Shown: one piece after another, positions 23,300-32,885 of the stretch
Layout of the letters: the number at the start of each line of letters is the position of its first letter
Numbering within the stretch: position 1 is the first letter of the stretch
Origin: Mucidula mucida
Lineage: Eukaryota; Basidiomycota; Agaricomycetes; Agaricales; Physalacriaceae
Length of the DNA: 43,815 nucleotides
Direction: 5' to 3'
Assembly (NCBI GenBank): GCA_015501055.1
Contig: JADNYV010000289.1
Location: forward strand, 1-43,815
The notes under the pieces: generated by a model
The model's database searches: none
Told to the model about the DNA's origin: nothing
Seen by the model: the letters and a program-made list of their open reading frames with translations, nothing else
Position numbers and translations under genes: made by a program

Positions 23300-24865
23300 T
23301 CAAAGACCGCGCGTGCCACTTACTGGACCAACCTCACACAGCTTGAGCTCGTATCTCAAAACGATCATTTCATACGCCGTTCTGAGTTCCGCCAGCGCGA
23401 GAGCTTTACCCAAGCACGCCCTGTACATCAAATCAGTCATGTATCCGAACACCAAGTCGTCTTGGTAGCGTACATCGGTCCCTCGGAAAAGGGCTGAAAC
23501 TCCCTCTTCTTCGCGTCCATGTTCCCATCGTCTTCCAGCCAGCGTTCAGGGCGGAAATCTTCTGCATCGGGTCCCCAGACGGACGCGTCACGACTGGCAA
23601 TATAAAACGGTGCGGCTACTGTCGTTCCCGGAGTCAGTGTCTGTCCGTATATCGTTAAGCCTTGTGGCGGAACAATGCGAGGGAGGCCCAGCCCGATGGT
23701 GGGTTGGATGCGCAGCATTTCGTTGACGCAAGCGTGGAGATAATCCCTCGAGGTGCCGCTAGTAAGTTCCTTGTGGAGTTTATCCTGAACAAAGGGATAT
23801 GAGGCGAGCTGGAACAGCCCGGTCGCTAGAGAACTGCAAACATTGTATGAGCATCAATCGCCACCGGGAAACAAACACGGCTCTGACCTGGTCATTGTGT
23901 CTGACCCGGCAATCAGCAAACCCATCATAGCTGAGCGAGGACGGACGTGATCCTGCTTCAAGTTCCAGAATAGCGCATTCGGCCCAGAGCGATGTATCAT
24001 CCTCATCGTCAGGTTTACTACATGTTGGGACGAGATCATCTGTTTCCGCATAGCGAGCTGTACCAACGGACGCCACCAGGATGGAACCATGGCTAAAGTA
24101 ACCGCGATCTGTGCCCTTTCGCTTAAGATGGAGATCGCTGGGACGTTGATGATTTCATCCAAATGGGCGGCATCTTTGGGTACGGCGACCGTGTCCTCGC
24201 CCGCATTGATCAGTCCCCACGGATTATCGAAAAGGAGCGCAGTCACCCAGTCCATAGCAAGGTAAGCACACCCTGTGAAAGGAACGCGTCAGATGACAGC
24301 GACTTTAAGATGTCAAGACGAACACGGAACGCAGTCAAAGCCTTCTTTAGGCATGTGCTCCCACTGGTCGAGCATCGCGTTGACGAATTCCTTCATCCGT
24401 GGGGTGAAGTCCGAGATCACCTTCCCGGTGAAGATCTGCGACATGTCCTTTCGGATGGGGGCGTGCTGCGCGCGGTTCAGCGTTGAGAATATGCTGCGCG
24501 ACCCGTTGGCCATGAAACCGTCGTAAAAGTCGGCCTTGAAGACGCCGTTGGTGCGAGGACCGTAAATCTCCGACATGGCGCCTGGGGCGGAGAAGGATAT
24601 CTCGCCTGGAGAGATGCGTACGATGGGACCTGAAAAAAGTTTATGTCCATTATCATTACTGATTCGGCGGTGTAGACTGACCATATTTCTGATGAGTTTC
24701 CGCAAGGATTTCGGAGTACCGACCACTGCAGAACGTCCAAAATTTCCAAGCGTACGAGAACTTGGCGAGGAATGGTCCTGGGTACCTCCGCAGAGAGAAG
24801 CGGTCGATGTAGTACGGGACGACGTGGAAAGCAAAGAAGAGCGCAAAGACAACCTCAATAAACAT
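23300..24865 (-). CDS. Cytochrome P450 monooxygenase
   Basis: Five exons (24,865-24,682; 24,629-24,324; 24,272-23,888; 23,833-23,474; 23,420-23,300) sum to 1356 nt and give 451 aa. An N-terminal membrane anchor (MFIEVVFALFFAFHVVPYY) is followed by RRYPGPFLAK. The I-helix motif AGSDT is at 285-289, the ExxR motif EMLR at 330-333, and the PERF-like block is FRPERW. The haem loop is FSEGPMACLG at 407-416 with the ligand Cys at 414. Intron 2 uses donor GTTCGT; this restores the WCAYLAMDW block expected in this family. The usual haem-loop Arg (FSxGxRxCxG) is Met here, encoded across the last intron. The protein is slightly short for a fungal P450. ER-bound mono-oxygenation is expected from the family; the substrate is unknown, and no biosynthetic partner genes are visible nearby. 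Confidence 0.9.
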
Positions 24866-25446
24866 GATGCAATAGTGCGAGTGGGATGGTTATCACCAAG
24901 ACGTTTTCTAACCGGCTTTTAAGGTGACGGTCGACTCCAGAAAAGCTACTGGCGGAGAAATGGCTAGTGTTCGCGTAAGGCAGATTGTGCTCGCTGCTGT
25001 ATGGAGGCACCCGTACATTTAACCATGGCATCTGAGAAGACGTCAACTATTATTAACGTGAGAAACAGACCAGATTGGGAGGCATAGGAAAGCGTTAACC
25101 TCTTCTTTACACGCACAATAGAACGTGGTATTGCCACTGCGCTATGCGTGTCGCAGCCACCCCAAATTGAGAGACATTCTGGGTGTAGTGGAGGTCGAAA
25201 AGAGATCGTTGAAGATCGGGCCGGGTAGACCAGGTGACTTTCATAACCTCACCGTTGCCCAATAACCTTCACGCGTACATTGTCCCGTTCTACCACTGAA
25301 TACTAGCTCGGCAATTTATTCCCCGATGACTCATGATTCAGTGCATTCGAAAGGTGCTGCCCAACGCAAACATGCGAGCCAAGGCAAACGGTTATCTAGT
25401 CCACTAAAATCAATTCGAGGCGTACGAAACCCTCCGGATCTCATGT
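24866..25446. other. Intergenic region upstream of the P450
   Basis: No open frame with recognisable content. It contains the P450 5' region. Confidence 0.4.
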
Positions 25447-25716
25447 CTAATGACTTGTCAAAAAAAACCAGAAAGAACACGAAATCCTTGTACCTTTGAA
25501 AGTCATAGTAGACGCTGAAAAAATGTATGTGAACATGTCGGGCGATGATTCTACAGCAGCAGTGGCAGCCTGGAATTGAGCGCGGGACGTGACAGCTCCC
25601 GCGAGAGACCGCGATTTCGTCATGATTCCCGGAGCCAGCGCGTCGGCACCACCCTCGAAGCTCGTCGCGTCGTACAGATTCTTCATTCTATTGTGCCTTG
25701 TCGCAAAATGCGGCAT
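25447..25716 (-). other. 89-codon open frame, possible gene remnant
   Basis: An unbroken minus-strand frame containing KNLYDATSFEGGADALAP and a SASTMTFKG block just before a GTACAAGG donor-like site. It sits next to the repeat at 25,850-26,015, which reads in the same direction, so both may belong to one decayed gene. Family not recognised. Confidence 0.3.
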
Positions 25717-25849
25717 ACATTCCGGGAAGCGAGAGACTCGGAGTCAATGCCGGAGGTCGTCCTCTGAAGTGAAAAGACTGAGCTAAGAAAGAGCCCTCTG
25801 CATGTCCAGAATGTAAATGTCATTGACTAGGACGTACCTTTTCCGGTGT

Positions 25850-26015
25850 CGACTCCGTCGTCGAGGATTAAGAATACCATTCCGCTGTGGTAGGCAGAAT
25901 TCGGCGCGAAAGTGGCTCTTGAAGGACGGGCGCGCTGTCGACCCCGCGACTCTGCTTACTTGTTGAAACACAGACAGTGAAGAGAAAGCCATTGAACGAT
26001 GAGGTCTTTAGTGTT
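25850..26015 (-). repeat. Inverted copy of the 14,755-14,925 fragment, fused to an HMG-CoA synthase remnant
   Basis: On the minus strand it reads FNGFLFTVCVSTSKQ and the same GGAATGGTATTC block as at 14.9 kb. At about 26,015 the similarity to 14.76 kb stops and the HMG-CoA synthase fragment begins, so the two are joined end to end. Confidence 0.6.
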
Positions 26016-26227
26016 GTTGCTGGTGATATTGCCGTGTACGTGAGGGTGCGGCGCGTCCAGCTGGTGGTGCTGGTGCCGTCGCACTCCTCATTGGCCCGAA
26101 CGCCCCCGTCGTGTTTGAACGTAAGCGCCACGCAATGTTTAAAGTGTAACCACAGCATTATCAACGTTTAGCCATACACGGAACCTACATGGTCAACACG
26201 TACGACTTTTATAAGCCGGATCTATGA
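26016..26227 (+). pseudogene. HMG-CoA synthase fragment, right-arm copy
   Basis: The plus strand carries AGDIAVY. A 1-nt deletion near 26,040 (TACG-TGAGGG) shifts the frame before [26 protein letters not shown] follows in the shifted frame, then an intron and [10 protein letters not shown] ending in the same stop as the left-arm copy. Everything upstream of AGDIAVY, including the catalytic Cys, is missing. The enzyme family is certain; the piece is non-functional. Confidence 0.82.
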
Positions 26228-28925
26228 TGCATGTTTGATAGTTGCGGGAAAAGAACCATAGCAGGATTTCGTATACCCCCCGAGGGGTTGCTGGAGAATA
26301 TTTGGCCGGGTGCGTATAATCTGGATAGTGTTGATGTGAAGTATAGGAGGAAGTATGTGCGCGCGCCGCTTGTATGATTCATGCATGGTCAGTGTTAGTC
26401 ATTATCTATAGATAGTTTTATGTACCTCTTAGTAGGTGCTTAGTTGGACGGTGCCACCACTCGATTTCGAGAGGTGACGAAATCACCACAGAGTAATTAG
26501 CGCGTCGTTGAAGGCTTTGAAGTTTGAACGCGTGAATGGCCCGTGACTCGAGCGTCCGAGTCACCTCACATGGCATAATAATGTCACACGCCCCTTCTGA
26601 TTTGACCACCATGTCAGTTAGTTTTTGAAGTTTTCGCTTCTATGATACGGGTACGCATAAGAGCCCTCGTCCGCAGGTTATAGTTTTTCTTGTGTGACTG
26701 TCTACATGAATGCTACCTCAACAACCGGAATACTCTAAACGTCGACGCCAAAATCGCGGTTTTCCATTTATAACCGCCACGAGAAATAACCGCCTCCAGG
26801 CTATCTTCGACCGATATAGGTCTGTGTAGTGCAGAGGAAGTAATACTCCTGGGATACGGAGGACTGTTGAGGACTTGTTGACCTCGTGTTGCGCGCAAAA
26901 TGTTCCAGCAGTGATGGATGTAGCCACAAAATCATGTTTTTGAATCGGGTATGCTTTCTTCGGGACTCATATCTGAAAATATTTGATCTGACAAGATCTA
27001 TCAGTAGCTCCATACTACAGGTGCAACCGCCGTGCCACTACTGGGAGTCCAGCAGCTGCACGGAACCCTTACAGCAAACGCTGAAGCGACGGAACATTGT
27101 GCATAACAATGGATATCAGCATCGCAATGCATGAAGGCATGAACAGCTAGACCGTATCCGACGAAAACATTCCGTGATGGGTGCCCCCTCTCCCACCTCG
27201 ATACTATCGTACGCGACGCGTCGTTCCGTCTTAGCCGATCATTGAAGGTTCTCGCGTTGTGGCTATACTAATGCTTCCGGCCACGAAGTCGCCCTCAAAC
27301 ATGTGGTGACTGCACGAGCTGCTCAGAGTAAAAAAACCGTGGGTGTTCGCATCCACCACTAGCACCATACCGCCTCTTCACCAATCGATTATCTGTCGCT
27401 TGCACTCGTCATGTCTTTTGACCCCGGATCTATCGTAACGCTCATCCAGACCTGCCAGACGCTGTACGACTACTATCGGGATGTCAAGCAGTCGTCCGTG
27501 GAACGGCGCCGGCTTCTCGATGAGGTCGCCTCTCTGCAATCGGCGCTGGAGGCGTTGCAGAAATTAGCAAAAGTCGGCGACCCGGCTTCGGCGGAACAGC
27601 TAGCACAGCTGCTAGGCCCATCGCAACCTTTCTATGCAGCGCTGCAGAAAACTCTTGCTGACGTCGAGACCGTTTTGCGGAACGGAGTGCCCAAGATAAC
27701 GGCCAAGAGGTGGAAGGTTCTATGGGGACGGCTGTTTGCTGCGCTCTGGTGGACAGCCGAAAAGGCGGAGGTCAAAGCTTTGCTCTGTGACCTTGAGCGT
27801 CAGAAAAGTCGGATTCTGATTGCTCTTCAACACGATATATTGTGAGTATTGTAGCTTGTATTTTGCCATGCTGACTCTTTCGTAGTCAAAAGCAGAACGA
27901 TGTGAAACATCACCTCAGCAGTGAGTAGCTTGGTTTTTGTAACCCTTCATTATTGGATACTGAGACATTTAATAGACGAGGATCGTCTAAAGATAGCGGC
28001 GTTTATATCCCCTAGCGACTTCGCCGGTCACCGTATAAATCTACTCGAGGAGAGATTGTCGGGGACGGGGATATGGGTGCTACAACACCCCGATTTCGTG
28101 GCATGGCGGGATAGCGGAGAGGCCTCAAGGACATTGTGGTGTTACGGCCATCGTGCGTGAACTCTACCACTGGCGCAAGTCGATACTGACGAAGAGTTAC
28201 AGCTGGTGCTGGAAAATCTGTCATGGCGTGAGTTCACTTTGCGGTGTACAATATCCATCTTGACCTATGTTTTCGCAGAGCGCTTATCGTCGACCATCTA
28301 CAATCCACATCCAACGTGGTACTCTCAGTGTTCTGCAGATACACATCGGACAACCTCAAGACCCCGTTTCCTGTTCTCCGCGGCTTGCTTAGACAGCTCA
28401 TCGAGAAGACAACAAACGTTCCATCCACCATTTGTGACCTATATTGGACCAAGACCACTCCCAACCCAGACACACTCCCTGTATTCCTTGCCAAAGTGGC
28501 AGCGGTCCAAGCGCGACCCATCTACATTGTACTTGACGCACTTGACGAATGTAAGATTGCCATCGACCTTCTGCGTGCCATCCAGCAGCTCGGGCCATTG
28601 TTTCGCATCCTCATCACTTCCCGCCCAATTTTTCGAGAGATCCAGGAAACCCCATCCATTCAGATTCGCGCTTCGAATGATGATATCCTCATTGCCGTCA
28701 ATACAACGCTGTCGAAGCTCAAGCACGCTTGGTTGGACGAGCAGCTGAAGGAAACAATAATAATGCAGGTTGTCGATAAGGCCGATTGCATGTTCCTCTT
28801 GGCCTCCCTGCAGCTTCGCGAATTGGAGCGCGACGTTACCTGTCAACGGGACGTTGTTGTGATTTTGGATTCCCTACCACGCACTTTGGACGAGGCATAC
28901 AAACTGACATTCCAGCGAATCCGCG
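26016..28925. repeat. Right arm of the large inverted duplication
   Basis: Reverse complement of 7730-10,640. Order along the plus strand: HMG-CoA synthase remnant, about 1.2 kb of non-coding DNA, NLR copy 5 promoter and exons 1 to 5. By eye the two arms are nearly identical from about 26,400 to 28,455, apart from an insertion of about 26 nt near 26,589-26,618. They are about 88-90% identical before 26,400 and from 28,460 to 28,925. Similarity then drops abruptly within the NLR coding sequence. Confidence 0.9.
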
Positions 28926-29841
28926 ATCAGGGTGTACGGATGAACAAGTTGGCATGTGGCGTCATGGCTATAACTCCGATGTTCAGTGTATCGGACGAGA
29001 GCATGTTTATGAAGATACGGCATCTACTTGCGGAAGGAGACAGCACGAAATGGCCCGATATGGAAACTCTTTTGTCATGCTGCCATGGCCTTGTCGATAT
29101 ACGGAATGGTCTTTTTGATTTTGTACGTGGGTTGTCTCGTCGTCTACTCAATGGAGGAGTGAAGATAACATTCTTGCTAGATTATTCCATGTACGAGTAT
29201 ACTACTGCTCGGTGGTCAGAACTCTTTCCGGAGAACCCCAAACGATTCATGGTCTCTCTTTATTTGGGATATTCTGCCCTGATATCCGGCGTTCGCACAG
29301 AAGTGCCTTCCGAAAGAAGCCCACTCAGTGTCTTCTGTTGGTTCTCTATACTAGTGTACCTGCCACAACCGGAGGCGCTCATTCAGGTCATCCGGCTCCT
29401 GTCAACTCATTCCGTCGTTACGTCGCTTCTTGAGTGCAACGCCAACCTTGCACCTTTTGCTCATGATCCTTTACTGATCGCATCTCATGAAGGGTATCAA
29501 CATGTAGTTCGATATATAGTGCGGACTGCACCTCCCAATGTACACCGATGAAGCAATCCGTGCTTCTAGATGGCATCACGATCTACATCATCCTTGCTTT
29601 GGTTTGGATGTATACTGTCATCTCATAAAATGGATCAATGCGCGGCAGGACATGCGAGTGGTCAACGATGAAGTGATAGTTGTGGTGGATCCAAATGGAG
29701 ATGAAGAGGTGTCAAGGTGATTTTCTGTGTGTGTCGGTTGCTGTGACTCGCACGTACTGATGAATCCTGTTCAGTCCAGTGATAGATATCAAGGACGACG
29801 AAACATCTCCAGACAGCGCTTTAATTCGGCTCGAAAACTAG
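27411..29841 (+). CDS. NLR / STAND NTPase copy 5, C-terminus frameshifted
   Basis: Exons 27,411-27,841, 27,886-27,920, 27,976-28,152, 28,203-28,227, 28,279-29,126 and 29,181 onward, with phases identical to copy 3. The N-terminal domain (143 aa) differs from copy 3 at only a few residues. Walker A GHPGAGKS, Walker B IYIVLDALDEC and LITSRP are intact. From LACGVMAITPMF (near 28,950) the protein differs strongly from copy 3. In exon 6 a 5-nt deletion relative to copy 3, next to NVHR (about 29,550), brings a stop at 29,551, giving a 628-aa product. The old frame continues behind it (LIKWINARQDMRV, then the GTGATT donor and last exon KDDETSPDSAL) to 29,841. The product keeps a complete NACHT and most of the C-terminal region, so it could still be expressed as a shortened receptor. 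Confidence 0.85.
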
Positions 29842-30555
29842 CCTGGAGTGAAGCGGCGACGGAGACCGGACTTCTTCGCCTCCCTCCATGACTTTGAGGT
29901 TGTCGCGCGCGTCAAGATATGAACACGTACGAACACCTACTCCCTCCTTCTGAGGAGATGCGATCTGTACCTTTCAATTGTTTCTTCTCTTCTAATTGTC
30001 CTCGTATGTTTTGCAAATTTCGTATTTTGTTCTGTACTATGCTTTCATCTTGCTCTACCACGGTCTATACTGTACATCATGGTATCTGTTTACGCTCCGA
30101 AAAGTCATATCTGACGTTGTGTGTATTCCTAACGGGAAATGCGCTACGAACTTGAGTCAAGTCGAGCGGTATTACTATGAATGAGTAAGAAGCCATGCTC
30201 TTGAAAAGTCTTTATATCCGTCGAGGACATTTATACTATTGAGCATATGCGTGTTCTCATTGCACAGTGAGAACGTTATGGAAACCGGGACACGACATGC
30301 CCAGGGGCCAGCGTCGCGTTCTGGTCGCGTTCACACGATTAGGGGTTTGCTCCTGCCACATCACCGCCCTCCCTTTGTACTTGAATCCACGGCTTATGCG
30401 CACCTTGGTCCTGGTTCGCTTAGCTTTGCCATCAAGTGCGCTGATTCCAGGACTTGTCGGGGACATTCGCTGTCCCAACAGCTCACGATGGCATTAGAGA
30501 TCTTGATTTATGCACCCACAACGCCAGCGCTCTGTCGCTTTCTCCCCGCACTATA

Positions 30556-31250
30556 GCTCCTTGACAGATGCGCAACATCTGCTTTCGGAAGGAGACATGT
30601 CTCAATATCCCGATATCGACACTGTTCTGCAATGTTGCCATGGCCTTAATCAGAGGAGCAATCTTTATAGACTTGTGTTTGTACGTGTGTGATCTTATCG
30701 GCTACTTTTATGTAATTGGACGGAACTCTTTCCAGAGAATCCCAACCGATTCAAAGTCTGTCTTGAATTGGGATATTCTGTTCTGACAACCGGTGCTATT
30801 CTGACAACTAGTTACGGCAAGTACCCGCTGGGTATCTTTCATTGGAACCTAATAGTAGGCAAAATGAGCCGACCGGAGGAGGTCAATCAGGTCGTATCGC
30901 TCCTCTCATCTCCTACAGCCATAGCATCGCTTCTTGCATACTACGATGGCATTGCACCGTTTGTCCACGATCCGTTACTAATCGCATGTTATTCCGCGTA
31001 TCGGAATGTCATACAATATATCATACAGACCGCACCTCCAGATGTGCAGCGCTTCAATGAAGCGCTCCGCGTCTCTACACTCTGTAGAGAATTCATCAAC
31101 GAGCGGCCGGACATTCGAGCCAACAGTGACGGGGTGGTAGTAGCTGTGGATGCGATGGAGGGGAAGGGAATCAAAGGTCATCACACATGTCCGTTATTGC
31201 AGTCGATTGATTCTTATTGTTTTAGGTTGACAGAAACTTCGGCGTCCCAA
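30556..31250 (+). pseudogene. NLR copy 6, C-terminal part only
   Basis: Begins at AQHLLSEGDMSQYPDIDTVL, which corresponds to the region just after NACHT. It continues through FVRV, an intron, ELFPENPNRFKVCLELGYS, QVVSLLSSPTAIASLL, DPLLIACYSAYRNVI and APPDVQRFNEALRVS to GVVVAVD. No N-terminal domain or Walker motif is found upstream to copy 5, so this is an orphan sensor region. The frame from 30,768 to 31,253 (161 codons) is open. Confidence 0.75.
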
Positions 31251-31907
31251 TAAATTGGCCACACAACTAGCTAGGTGTATTGGCGATGGAGGCGAAGAAG
31301 TGGTGGCACGGCTGGACGAGCCATTCATGATTATGTTGCCAGACAGCATCGTTGGTCTGACGTGATTCGGCACGCTGCGGTAGTAGCACCGTATTTTGAC
31401 ACCACGAAGTGCTCGCGGCCAGAAAGTAGACGTATCTGGCGCCGACCGTTTGTACAACTCGTCGAAATCTCTCATCGCGCGTGTCATTCCAAAATTACGC
31501 TTTTACATACTTCAACTTCTCGCGTCGCTGATGTGCCATCGTTAATGTAAAATTGCCTTATTGCGTTACTTATATCCATGTCTGCCCTTATTACCTTAGA
31601 AAACCTCAATGATTCTGCTCCCAGTTAGCGGAATGAAAAGCTGCAGCCACTGATTGTGGATTGAAGTAGGTGCTCATAGACCACGGCCCGAGCCTGCCGA
31701 GACCACTCGTCTTGCTTTCAACCATGACGGTCACTAGCACATAGCGTATAAATCCACAGGCTACAGGCTTTGGGAGGCAGATCTCGGCCTTGGATCCCTC
31801 ACCGCGACGCGTCGACTCCCAATATCTCTGTGTGCGCCTACTGTAGTCCTCGCGATATCAGACAATGCGCGACTTTTGTGGCACTGTGCGGTAATTCACG
31901 CTCATGT

Positions 31908-31938
31908 TCATGACCAGCATTTCAAATGCTGGTCATGA
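31908..31938. repeat. Near-perfect palindrome, 15-bp arms with a 1-nt centre
   Basis: Arms TCATGACCAGCATTT and AAATGCTGGTCATGA flank a single C. All 15 pairs match. As DNA it could form a cruciform; as RNA the loop would be too tight without opening about two pairs. It lies in a gene-poor region. Confidence 0.85.
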
Positions 31939-32709
31939 TACCTTAATGGCAGCCGCAGGCCGCAGTCTATGCACCTTCTCCCCGAGAAACAATTCTCCTG
32001 ACTGTCAAGTTCCCGATGCAATCACATGAAAATGTGCACTGGGCGACCCCACGAGAAGCGCAGACAGTTCACCTGTACGCGCAGCATAGCCTTGGGAGCC
32101 GGTTATCTTCTAGGCAGTCTCATTTATCTCCAGCTAGTGACCACGCTTCGAACCGCACGTCCTGGTGCTCTCATGTGCGTTGCTGAACTTTATCATTTAT
32201 TCCACGTTCGCTGATACACCAATCTAGGAGCAATGCTAACAGTTCCCTTCGAAAAATCATTCCCACACCAAAGAGCGCGTTGCGAAGCTTGGCCGTTGGT
32301 TTGCACCAGTATCTGTTGCTTCAATAACAACGATATTCTGCGCATGCATTCAATTTTCTCGCGTTCTCTTCACGCTCACGCGTTAGGTTTCGTAACCTCT
32401 GGCTTTCCCAAGTAACCGTCGTCTGGAGTTCAACCCGGTCTATTTCACATTTACTCGACCAACTCCAGGACGAATCCGTGACCACATGGATTGACTTGGC
32501 CTGCTACATTTGTAACATTCTTCTCAACAAACATCATGCTAGTTGCCTGACCATTAGGCAAGACAGACGCATTATCTACCTAACAACACATACATTTGAC
32601 TCTGTGGCACCTGCCTCCATCGTACGCATTACTTCTCACACTCTTTGGAAACCGTCGTCTGTTTTTCAGCGTTTATGCCCGATAGCGCCACACGCGCCTA
32701 TGAGCTATC

Positions 32710-32885
32710 GGTTCGCGGATATTGTGTGGTATGCTAATTGCCCTAGTAACCCTTCCTTGACAATCGCTAAAACCTCGATTGAAAGACGTGCAGCACGACG
32801 TTTATCCTTTGCAATCTTCGCCCCGAGAACATCTTGGTCAACTGATTCTGTCATTCCGAGCAATCACCATCCAACGCTGTATGTC
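32710..32885 (+). repeat. Dispersed repeat, plus copy
   Basis: Translated blocks NCPSNPSLTIAKTSIERRAARR and TSW match VTYPSNLSLTAANTSSEKRTTRR and TSW on the minus strand at 41,290-41,430. The DNA is similar over about 140 nt, including CCTAGTAACC and TTCCTTGACA. Nature unknown. Confidence 0.55.

Noticed and set aside
8190..28455. The inverted arms as terminal inverted repeats of one giant transposon
   Set aside because: The arms carry ordinary spliced host-type genes and no transposase or reverse transcriptase, and no target-site duplication could be identified.
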